From an uncultured Actinomycetospora sp. (lineage in GTDB: Bacteria; Actinomycetota; Actinomycetes; Mycobacteriales; Pseudonocardiaceae), in contig CADCTH010000134.1 of assembly GCA_902805495.1 (NCBI GenBank), forward strand, positions 1-7,985: a stretch of DNA of 7,985 nucleotides. Reading direction: 5' to 3'. The notes below the pieces were generated by a model. The model saw nothing but the letters and a program-made list of their open reading frames with translations. It ran no database searches and had not been told where the DNA came from. Both the position numbers and the translations under genes were made by a program. Shown piece after piece: positions 1 through 6,012 of this stretch; the stretch's first letter is position 1; every line of letters starts with the position of its first letter.

Positions 1-319
1 CGGCGATCGGGGGCACGGCGGCACGGCCGCGGGCGCGCCGGCGGGCCTCGCGCTCTGGCGAGGTGCGCGCGCCCCGGTAGCCCTCCGCGCGCGCGGTGCC
101 CGCGCCGACCAGCACCACGTCGGCGAGCTCGCGCAGGAGCCCGAAGACCTGCTTGTCCCCGGGCGCCTCGAGACCCCCCGAGACGCCCTCGACCGCGACC
201 GCCCCGTCCGCGCTGGCGACGAAGTTGACGCGCACGCAGCCCTCGTCGTGGGCGTAGAGGTCGGCGAGGGCGTCGCGGTCGAGCTCGCCGTCCGCGGGCT
301 CCGGCCAGACCAGCCTCAC
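1..319 (-). CDS. Pyrimidine reductase family protein (RibD C-terminal / DHFR-like fold), N-terminal part, cut by the window edge
   Basis: The first 106 codons are visible; the 3' end lies outside the window. Reading leftward from GTG at 319-317 gives a protein beginning MRLVWPEP, with VNFVASADG (residues 31-39) and VGAGTARAEGY (71-81). These fit the first beta strand with its S-x-D-G motif and the nucleotide-binding G-x-x-T loop of the RibD C-terminal family. That family has a dihydrofolate-reductase-like fold and uses NADPH to reduce ribosylated pyrimidines, as in riboflavin synthesis. Many actinobacterial members are stand-alone proteins of about 230-260 residues with unproven substrates, so I do not assign ribD. 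The GTG start overlaps the TGA stop of the upstream DUF3072 gene (GTGA). With only a weak AAGG-type ribosome site upstream, translation is probably coupled to that gene. The family call is fairly sure; the exact substrate is unknown. Confidence 0.8.
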   Translation of the reverse strand, partial: MRLVWPEPADGELDRDALADLYAHDEGCVRVNFVASADGAVAVEGVSGGLEAPGDKQVFGLLRELADVVLVGAGTARAEGYRGARTSPEREARRRARGRAAVPPIA

Positions 320-771
320 TTGGCGGCCTTCTCCCTCAGCTCGTCGATCGCCCGCGAGGCCTGCGACTTGTTCAGCCCGGTGGGCGGCTCCTCGCCGGCC
401 TGCTGGGCGAGGGTCTCGAGGTAGCTGGCCTGGGGCCCGGTCATCGGCTCGTCGCCGGTGACCCACTCGGTGGTCGGGCGCTCCTGGCGGGACAGGTCCG
501 GGGACCCGTTCCCCCCGTCACCGCCCGACGGGGTCACCGAGCCCTGCAGGCGCTCGATCTCGTCGGAGGCCTGGGCCTTGCTCAGGCCGGTGGGCGGCTC
601 CTCGCCCGCCTGGTGGGCGAGGGTCTCGAGGTAGCTGGCCTGGGGGCCGGTCATCGGCTCGTCGCCGGTGACCCAGTTGCTGTTGTCCTTCTCGGCGGCG
701 GAGGCGGCGGGGGAGCCGTCGCCGGGGGTCTTCACGGCGTGGGGGTCGGGCGTGCCCTGGGGGTCGGTCAT
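316..771 (-). CDS. DUF3072 protein with two tandem DUF3072 units (151 aa)
   Basis: A small, soluble, acidic protein of unknown function. Residues 1-32 are Pro/Ala/Ser/Asp-rich and look disordered. Unit 1 spans about 33-75 and unit 2 about 103-145, exactly 70 residues apart. Each starts WVTGDEPMTGPQASYLETLA, continues with AGEEPPTGL and ends in a K-x-QAS-x-x-I-x-x-L helix. This is the DUF3072 signature as I recall it. The 27-residue linker is Gly/Ser/Pro-rich. No signal peptide, membrane segment or cysteine is present. The start is ATG at 771-769, with GAGGAG at 783-778 six bases upstream. The stop overlaps the start of the pyrimidine reductase gene, so the two form one unit. By resemblance only, similar Q-x-x-YL-x-x-LA...K-x-x-AS-x-x-I-x-x-L helical tails occur on some phage recombination and DNA-associated proteins. 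That suggests a nucleic-acid or protein docking module, but no function is established. The gene call is strong and the role unknown. Confidence 0.88.
   Translation of the reverse strand: MTDPQGTPDPHAVKTPGDGSPAASAAEKDNSNWVTGDEPMTGPQASYLETLAHQAGEEPPTGLSKAQASDEIERLQGSVTPSGGDGGNGSPDLSRQERPTTEWVTGDEPMTGPQASYLETLAQQAGEEPPTGLNKSQASRAIDELREKAAK
337..465 (-). repeat. DUF3072 unit 2 (second copy of intragenic direct repeat)
   Basis: This encodes residues 103-145 of the DUF3072 protein. Its higher-coordinate part (about 378-465) differs from the matching part of unit 1 by only about four bases, two of them silent and one giving Gln in place of His. The low-coordinate third, which codes the C-terminal helix, is more diverged. 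The offset between copies is 210 bp. Confidence 0.9.
547..675 (-). repeat. DUF3072 unit 1 (first copy of intragenic direct repeat)
   Basis: This encodes residues 33-75 of the DUF3072 protein. It is the partner of the copy at 337-465. Near-identity at the DNA level, including silent positions, over about 88 bp indicates a recent internal duplication or ongoing gene conversion. Confidence 0.9.
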
Positions 772-777
772 CGTGGG

Positions 778-783
778 CTCCTC
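778..783 (-). promoter_or_regulatory. Ribosome binding site of the DUF3072 gene
   Basis: GAGGAG on the minus strand, six bases before the ATG at 771-769. It supports that start over any internal GTG. Confidence 0.75.
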
Positions 784-831
784 GGTCGTCGGGGTGGTCG
801 AGGTGTCGAACAGGCGTTCGATGTGTCCCGG

Positions 832-856
832 TTACCCCGTGCCGCGCCGGGGACAC
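832..856 (-). promoter_or_regulatory. Possible stress-sigma (SigB/SigF-type) promoter for the DUF3072-reductase unit
   Basis: On the minus strand GTGT (856-853) is followed after 15 bases by GGGTAA (837-832). Actinobacterial SigB/SigF-like promoters are known to approximate G-T-T-T, 14-17 bases, then GGGTA-T/A. The -10-like element matches well and the -35-like element misses one position. A transcript would start near 825 and leave a leader of about 50 bases before the ATG at 771. This rests on pattern matching only; GC-rich DNA yields such matches by chance. Confidence 0.35.
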
Positions 857-1011
857 CTCACCGGTTCGTGGCGCCACCGTCGCCGCCCCGGGACGGGCCG
901 GACGCACGCCCGTCCCACCTACGCCCCGGTAACCGACGTCCACACGGGCTCTGGTCTCACGGTGTGTCGCCGGGCAGACTGTCCGCGTGTCGCGAGACGG
1001 AGCGCAGCGGA

Positions 1012-1037
1012 GATCGACCCGTTGCTCGGGATCGATC
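1012..1037. other. Imperfect hairpin in the gltB upstream region
   Basis: GATCGA (1012-1017) plus CCCG (1018-1021) pair with CGGG (1027-1030) plus TCGATC (1032-1037). The loop is TTGCT and a single A at 1031 is bulged. That is ten base pairs around a five-base loop. It has no T-tract, so it does not look like an intrinsic terminator. It lies nearly 370 bases before gltB and could be an operator or an RNA element if the transcript starts that far up. Confidence 0.45.
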
Positions 1038-1186
1038 GCGGGCGCGCGCCGCTCGCCGCGCTCGCCGAGCGAGGTCGCCGCGGCTGGGCTGCCCGGCCGC
1101 GATCCCTACGACGAACGCTGCGGCGACACGGGCGGCCCCTCCAGACGCTGAGCCGTTCGGCGCCTCCCGGAGGTTCGGACGGGGCG

Positions 1187-1203
1187 TCGCCACCACGTGG
1201 CGA
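1187..1203. promoter_or_regulatory. Inverted repeat, possible operator
   Basis: TCGCCA, five bases, TGGCGA, enclosing the 8-bp palindrome CCACGTGG (1193-1200). The size and symmetry suit a dimeric helix-turn-helix regulator. Two other short palindromes lie nearby: CCTCCCGGAGG at 1163-1173 and GGACGCGTCC at 1217-1226. No regulator is identified. Confidence 0.3.
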
Positions 1204-1273
1204 TCAGCACTCTTTCGGACGCGTCCACCCGGTGCGCGCGCCGGGGCGCGGAGGTTAACGTCGCATTGCCCCT

Positions 1274-1294
1274 CCGGTCGTCCACCCCGACCGG
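1274..1294. promoter_or_regulatory. Inverted repeat with 7-bp arms, possible operator
   Basis: CCGGTCG (1274-1280) and CGACCGG (1288-1294) flank a seven-base spacer. It lies about 110 bases before the gltB start, just after GTTAAC (1255-1260), where regulator binding could affect gltB transcription. The arms are GC-rich and could arise by chance. Confidence 0.3.
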
Positions 1295-1351
1295 TGCGCC
1301 GGGCCGTCTCACCGACGTGCTCCGTGACCACGGCGCTCACCACGACCACCA

Positions 1352-1367
1352 CGCCGGTACCCCGGCG
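1352..1367 (+). other. Short leader hairpin before gltB, flanked by a 9-bp direct repeat
   Basis: CGCCGG (1352-1357), loop TACC and CCGGCG (1362-1367) form a perfect six-pair GC stem. GACCACCAC occurs at 1344-1352 and again at 1367-1375, bracketing the stem. The structure ends 26 bases before the gltB ribosome site, so it would sit in the leader of the mRNA. It has no T-tract and is probably not a terminator. Confidence 0.4.
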
Positions 1368-1393
1368 ACCACCACCTGCACGGACGCACGATC

Positions 1394-1399
1394 GGAGGG
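1394..1399 (+). promoter_or_regulatory. Ribosome binding site that sets the gltB start
   Basis: GGAGGG ends five bases before the GTG at 1405. The reading frame stays open far upstream (to before 700), including an in-frame GTG at 1324 with no ribosome site. This motif, and the distance to the catalytic cysteine, decide the start. Confidence 0.8.
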
Positions 1400-1404
1400 C
1401 GCAC

Positions 1405-4400
1405 GTGGAGAACCGCGGAAGCGAGGGTCTGTACGACCCCGCGTACGAGCACGACGCCTGTGGCGTCGCCTTCGTCGCCGACATCGCGGGGCGCCGCGAT
1501 CACCGGACGGTCAGCCGCGGACTCACGGCGCTCATCAACCTCGAGCACCGGGGTGCCCGGGGCGCCGAGCCCGAAACCGGTGACGGCGCCGGGATCCTCA
1601 TCCAGGTCCCCGACGGCCTCTACCGCCCGCTGCTGGCCGAGGCCGGCGTCGAGCTGCTCCCCGCCGGCCGCTACGCCGTCGGCAACGCCTTCCTGCCCGC
1701 GCACGCCGACCCGGCGGACGCCGAGGAGATCGTCGCGCGCATCGCCGCCGAGGAGGGCCTGGAGGTCCTCGCCTGGCGCGACCTGCCCGTCGACCCCGAC
1801 GGCGCCGGCATCGGCCCCACCGCCCGCGCCGTCATGCCGCGCTTCCGGCAGCTGTTCGTGGGCCTGCCGCCGCACGTGGACGAGGTCGTCGACACCCCGA
1901 ACGCGGGCGACGACGACGCCGGCGTCGTCCTGACCCTCGAGCGCCTGGCCTTCGCGCTGCGCAAGCGCGTCGAGCACGAGGCGCGTGCGGCCGGCGTCGA
2001 GACCTACTTCCCGAGCCTGTCCGGGCGCACCGTCGTCTACAAGGGCATGCTCGCCGAGGAGCAGCTCGAGCCGTTCTTCCCCGACCTCGCCGACGAGCGC
2101 ACCACCAGCTCGCTCGCGCTGGTGCACAGCCGCTTCTCCACCAACACCTTCCCGGCGTGGAGCCTGGCGCACCCGTACCGCTACCTCGCGCACAACGGCG
2201 AGATCAACACGCTGCGGGGCAACCGCAACTGGATGGCCGCGCGCGAGTCGATGCTGGCCACCGGCGCGTTCGGTGCGGCCGAGATCGACCGGCTGTTCCC
2301 GATCGTCACCCCCGACGCCAGCGACTCGGCCACGTTCGACGAGGTGCTCGAGCTGCTGCACCTGGGCGGGCGCTCGCTGCCGCACGCGGTGCTGATGATG
2401 ATCCCGGAGGCGTGGGAGAACCACGCCGAGATGGACTCCGCCCGCCGCGCGTTCTACCGCTACCACTCCACGCTGATGGAGGCCTGGGACGGCCCGGCGC
2501 TCGCGGCGTTCACCGACGGCTCGGTGATCGGCGCGGTGCTCGACCGCAACGGCCTGCGGCCCGCCCGCTACTGGGTCACCGAGGACGGCCTGGTCGTGCT
2601 CGGCTCCGAGGTGGGCGTGCTCGAGATCGACCCCACGACGATCGTGCGCAAGGGCCGCCTCGAGCCCGGCCGCATGTTCCTCGTCGACACCGTCGGCCGG
2701 CGCATCGTCGACGACGACGAGATCAAGGGTGAGCTCGCCGCCGAGCACCCCTACGACGAGTGGCTGCACGCCGGGATGGTCGAGCTCGCCGACCTGCCCT
2801 CGCGCCACCGCGACAAGTTCGACCGCCAGGTGCTCGTGCGCCGTCAGCAGACCTTCGGCTACACGAGCGAGGAGGTCTCGCTGCTGCTGCGGCCGATGGC
2901 CCAGGGCGGCGCCGAGGCCACCGGCTCGATGGGCAACGACGCGCCGCTGGCGCCGTTCTCGTCGCGCAGCCGGCTGCTGTTCGACTACTTCATCCAGCTC
3001 TTCGCCCAGGTCACCAACCCGCCGCTGGACGCCTACCGCGAGGAGCTCGTCACCTCGCTGCAGGTCCAGCTCGGGTCGGAGACCAACCTGCTCGACGCCT
3101 CGCCCGCGTCGAGCCGGCGTGTCGTGCTGCCGCTGCCGGTGCTCGACGACGACGAGCTCGCCCAGATCGCCGGGATCAACGACGACGGCGACATGCCCGG
3201 CTTCGCGCCCTACCTGGTGTCCGGGCTCTACGACGTCACGGGCGGCGGCGAGGCGCTGCGCGCGCGGCTGACCGAGATCCGCGAGGAGGTCTCCGCGGCC
3301 GTCGACAACGGCGCCCGCGTGATCATCCTGTCGGACCGCCACTCGGACGCGGCCCACGCGCCGATCCCGTCGCTCCTGCTCACCGGCGCCGTGCACCACC
3401 ACCTGGTCCGCGAGAAGACCCGCACCCGCGTCGGCCTCGTCGTCGCGTCCGGCGACGTGCGCGAGACCCACCACGTCGCGCTGCTGCTGGGCTACGGCGC
3501 CAGCGCGGTCAACCCGTACCTCGCGCTCGACTCGGTCGACGACCTCATCGACCGCGGTGTCATCACCGGCGTCACCGCCGGCACCGCGACCCGCAACGTC
3601 GTCGAGGCGCTGGCCAAGGGCGTGCGCAAGGTGATGAGCAAGATGGGCGTCTCGACGGTCGCGTCCTACACCGGCGCCCAGATCTTCGAGGCGATCGGGC
3701 TCGGCCCCGACGTGGTCGAGGACTGCTTCGCCGGCACCACGTCGCGCCTGGGCGGCGTCGGCTACGACGTCCTCGCCGAGGAGGTGGCGATCCGCCACCG
3801 CCAGTCCTGGCCCGCCGACGGCGTGCGCCCCGACCACCGCGAGCTCGCGGTCGGCGGCGAGTACCAGTGGCGCCGCGAGGGCGAGCTGCACGTGTTCAAC
3901 CCGCACACGGTGTTCAAGCTGCAGCACTCCACGCGCACCCAGAACTACGACACGTTCAAGGAGTACACCCGCGCGGTCGACGAGCAGAGCTCGCGGCTGA
4001 TGACCCTGCGCGGGCTGTTCGACTTCCGGAGCGCGGAGTCGGTCGGCCGGACCCCGATCCCCGTCCACGAGGTCGAGCCGGTCGCCGAGATCGTCAAGCG
4101 GTTCAACACCGGGGCCATCTCCTACGGGTCGATCTCGCAGGAGATGCACGAGGTGCTGGCCATCGCCATGAACCGCCTCGGCGGGCGCTCCAACACCGGT
4201 GAGGGCGGCGAGGACCCGGACCGCTTCACCCGCGACGCCAACGGCGACTCGCGGCGTTCGGCGGTCAAGCAGGTCGCGTCGGGCCGCTTCGGCGTCACCA
4301 GCGAGTACCTCGTCAACGCCGACGACATCCAGATCAAGATCGCGCAGGGCGCCAAGCCCGGCGAGGGCGGGCAGCTGCCCGGGCACAAGGTCTACCCGTG

Positions 4401-6012
4401 GATCGCGAAGACCCGGTACTCGACGCCCGGGGTCGGCCTCATCTCGCCGCCGCCGCACCACGACATCTACTCGATCGAGGACATCGCCCAGCTCATCCAC
4501 GACCTCAAGAACGCCAACCCGCGGGCGCGCATCCACGTCAAGCTCGTCTCGCAGGTCGGCGTCGGCACGGTCGCGGCGGGGGTGTCCAAGGCGCACGCCG
4601 ACGTCGTCCTGATCTCCGGGCACGACGGCGGCACGGGCGCGTCGCCGCTGAGCTCGATCAAGCACGCGGGCGGCCCCTGGGAGCTCGGGCTGGCCGAGAC
4701 CCAGCAGACGCTGCTGGCCAACGGCCTGCGCGACCGGATCGTCGTGCAGACCGACGGGCAGCTCAAGACCGGCCGCGACGTCGTCATCGCCGCCCTGCTG
4801 GGCGCCGAGGAGTTCGGCTTCGCGACGGCGCCGCTGGTGGTCAGCGGCTGCATCATGATGCGCGTCTGCCACCTCGACACCTGTCCGGTGGGCGTCGCGA
4901 CGCAGAACCCGGTACTGCGCCAGAAGTTCGACTGCAAGGCCGAGTACGTCGTGGCGTTCATGGAGTTCGTCGCCCAGGAGGTGCGCGAGCACCTGGCGGC
5001 GCTGGGCTTCCGCAGCATCGAGGAGGCCATCGGGCGCACCGAGGTGCTCGACACCCGGGCCGCCGAGTCGCACTGGAAGGCCGAGGGGCTCGACCTCTCG
5101 CCGATCCTGCACCGCCCGGCCGACATCCCCGACGCCACCGTGCTGCACCAGGCCGTCCCGCAGGACCACGGCCTGGAGAAGGCGCTGGACCACACGCTGA
5201 TCCAGCTCGCCGAGGGCGCGATCGCCGACGGCACGCCGGTGCGCCTGGAGCTGCCGGTGCGCAACGTCAACCGCACCGTCGGCACGATGCTCGGCTCCGA
5301 GGTGACCCGGCGCTGGGGCGGCAAGGGCCTGCCCGACGACACCATCGACATCACGTTCACCGGCTCGGGCGGGCAGTCGTTCGGCGCCTTCCTGCCGCGC
5401 GGCGTGACCATGCGGCTCATCGGCGACACCAACGACTACTTCGGCAAGGGCCTCTCGGGCGGGCGGCTCTCGGTGCGCCCGCACCCGCAGGCGCCGTTCG
5501 TCGCCGAGCAGAACATCGTCGCCGGCAACGTCATCCTCTACGGCGCCACCGCCGGCGAGGCCTACCTCCGCGGCAAGGTCGGCGAGCGGTTCTGCGTGCG
5601 CAACTCCGGCGCGGTCGCGGTGGTCGAGGGCGTCGGCGACCACGGCTGCGAGTACATGACCGGCGGGCGTGCGGTGATCCTCGGCCCGATCGGGCGCAAC
5701 TTCGCGGCGGGCATGTCGGGCGGCATCGCCTACGTGCTCGACCTGACCGAGGGCCGGGTGAACCACGCGATGGTCGAGCTCGGGGTGCTCGACGCCGACG
5801 ACCTCGAGGACCTGCGCTCGCTGGTGGAGAAGCACTACGCGGCCACCGACTCCGCGGTGGCGCACGACCTGCTCACCGACTGGGACGCCGCGGCGGCGCG
5901 GTTCACCAAGGTGATGCCCACCGACTTCAAGCGGGTCCTCGAGGCCACCGCCGACGCCGAGCGCGACGGCCGCGACGTCAACGAAGCGATCATGGAGGCT
6001 GCTCGTGGCTGA
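1405..6012 (+). CDS. gltB: Glutamate synthase, large (alpha) subunit
   Basis: This 1535-aa protein has the normal length for bacterial GltB. With GltD it turns glutamine and 2-oxoglutarate into two glutamates in the cytoplasm. The GTG start gives an 18-residue propeptide ending ...YEHDA before Cys19, the nucleophile of the class II glutaminase domain (about 19-430). Further glutaminase motifs are EPETGDGAG (55-63), HSRFSTNTFP (241-250) and HNGEINTLRGNRNW from about 263. The central domain shows FAQVTNPPLD from 533. The FMN-binding synthase domain (about 850-1220) has SNTGEGGED (929-937), AKPGEGGQ from 983, LISPPPHHDIYS from 1012 and GHDGGTGASP from 1072. Cys1149, Cys1155 and Cys1160 (C-x5-C-x4-C) bind the 3Fe-4S cluster. 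The C-terminal GXGXG beta-helix begins near 1270, with GSGGQSFGAF from 1320. Every expected motif is intact. The 3' end overlaps gltD by 8 bp, so the two are co-transcribed and probably translationally coupled. Confidence 0.98.
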   Translation: MENRGSEGLYDPAYEHDACGVAFVADIAGRRDHRTVSRGLTALINLEHRGARGAEPETGDGAGILIQVPDGLYRPLLAEAGVELLPAGRYAVGNAFLPAHADPADAEEIVARIAAEEGLEVLAWRDLPVDPDGAGIGPTARAVMPRFRQLFVGLPPHVDEVVDTPNAGDDDAGVVLTLERLAFALRKRVEHEARAAGVETYFPSLSGRTVVYKGMLAEEQLEPFFPDLADERTTSSLALVHSRFSTNTFPAWSLAHPYRYLAHNGEINTLRGNRNWMAARESMLATGAFGAAEIDRLFPIVTPDASDSATFDEVLELLHLGGRSLPHAVLMMIPEAWENHAEMDSARRAFYRYHSTLMEAWDGPALAAFTDGSVIGAVLDRNGLRPARYWVTEDGLVVLGSEVGVLEIDPTTIVRKGRLEPGRMFLVDTVGRRIVDDDEIKGELAAEHPYDEWLHAGMVELADLPSRHRDKFDRQVLVRRQQTFGYTSEEVSLLLRPMAQGGAEATGSMGNDAPLAPFSSRSRLLFDYFIQLFAQVTNPPLDAYREELVTSLQVQLGSETNLLDASPASSRRVVLPLPVLDDDELAQIAGINDDGDMPGFAPYLVSGLYDVTGGGEALRARLTEIREEVSAAVDNGARVIILSDRHSDAAHAPIPSLLLTGAVHHHLVREKTRTRVGLVVASGDVRETHHVALLLGYGASAVNPYLALDSVDDLIDRGVITGVTAGTATRNVVEALAKGVRKVMSKMGVSTVASYTGAQIFEAIGLGPDVVEDCFAGTTSRLGGVGYDVLAEEVAIRHRQSWPADGVRPDHRELAVGGEYQWRREGELHVFNPHTVFKLQHSTRTQNYDTFKEYTRAVDEQSSRLMTLRGLFDFRSAESVGRTPIPVHEVEPVAEIVKRFNTGAISYGSISQEMHEVLAIAMNRLGGRSNTGEGGEDPDRFTRDANGDSRRSAVKQVASGRFGVTSEYLVNADDIQIKIAQGAKPGEGGQLPGHKVYPWIAKTRYSTPGVGLISPPPHHDIYSIEDIAQLIHDLKNANPRARIHVKLVSQVGVGTVAAGVSKAHADVVLISGHDGGTGASPLSSIKHAGGPWELGLAETQQTLLANGLRDRIVVQTDGQLKTGRDVVIAALLGAEEFGFATAPLVVSGCIMMRVCHLDTCPVGVATQNPVLRQKFDCKAEYVVAFMEFVAQEVREHLAALGFRSIEEAIGRTEVLDTRAAESHWKAEGLDLSPILHRPADIPDATVLHQAVPQDHGLEKALDHTLIQLAEGAIADGTPVRLELPVRNVNRTVGTMLGSEVTRRWGGKGLPDDTIDITFTGSGGQSFGAFLPRGVTMRLIGDTNDYFGKGLSGGRLSVRPHPQAPFVAEQNIVAGNVILYGATAGEAYLRGKVGERFCVRNSGAVAVVEGVGDHGCEYMTGGRAVILGPIGRNFAAGMSGGIAYVLDLTEGRVNHAMVELGVLDADDLEDLRSLVEKHYAATDSAVAHDLLTDWDAAAARFTKVMPTDFKRVLEATADAERDGRDVNEAIMEAARG
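5994..5998 (+). promoter_or_regulatory. Ribosome binding site of gltD, inside the gltB 3' end
   Basis: GGAGG lies six bases before the GTG at 6005 and within the last codons of gltB. It supports the overlapping GTG start and near-equal production of the two subunits. Confidence 0.75.

Larger units (their letters stand above)
772..1404. other. Divergent intergenic region between the DUF3072 unit and gltB
   Basis: This stretch of 633 bp has no gene I can support. Open frames crossing it are Arg/Pro/Gly-rich, lack ribosome sites and are continuations or shadows of the neighbouring genes. It must carry the leftward promoter of the DUF3072 unit and the rightward promoter of gltB. I could not identify a convincing -35/-10 pair for gltB; the AT-richest spot is the GTTAAC around 1255-1260. 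I looked for GlnR-type boxes (GTnAC, six bases, GAAAC) and saw none. Several inverted repeats and hairpins, listed separately, cluster between 1012 and 1367. I saw no tRNA-like or riboswitch-like structure. Confidence 0.7.

Noticed and set aside
929..946. GlnR-like box around GTAAC
   Set aside because: GTAAC is present, but six bases later the sequence is CCACA and not GAAAC-like, and no second half-site follows.
668..1258. Plus-strand frames through the region upstream of gltB as a possible extra gene
   Set aside because: They lack a ribosome site, have Arg/Pro-rich composition and run antisense to the DUF3072 gene. There is no family resemblance.
1256..1261. TAACGT as a -10 element for gltB
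   Set aside because: It fits TAnnnT, but the position 17 bases upstream is a GC run with no TTGACA-like element, so a promoter call is not supported.
957..1484. Minus-strand frame from inside gltB into the intergenic region
   Set aside because: It begins within the gltB coding sequence, is Arg/Ala/Gly-rich and shows no domain. A regulator gene would be expected to show a helix-turn-helix, and none is visible.
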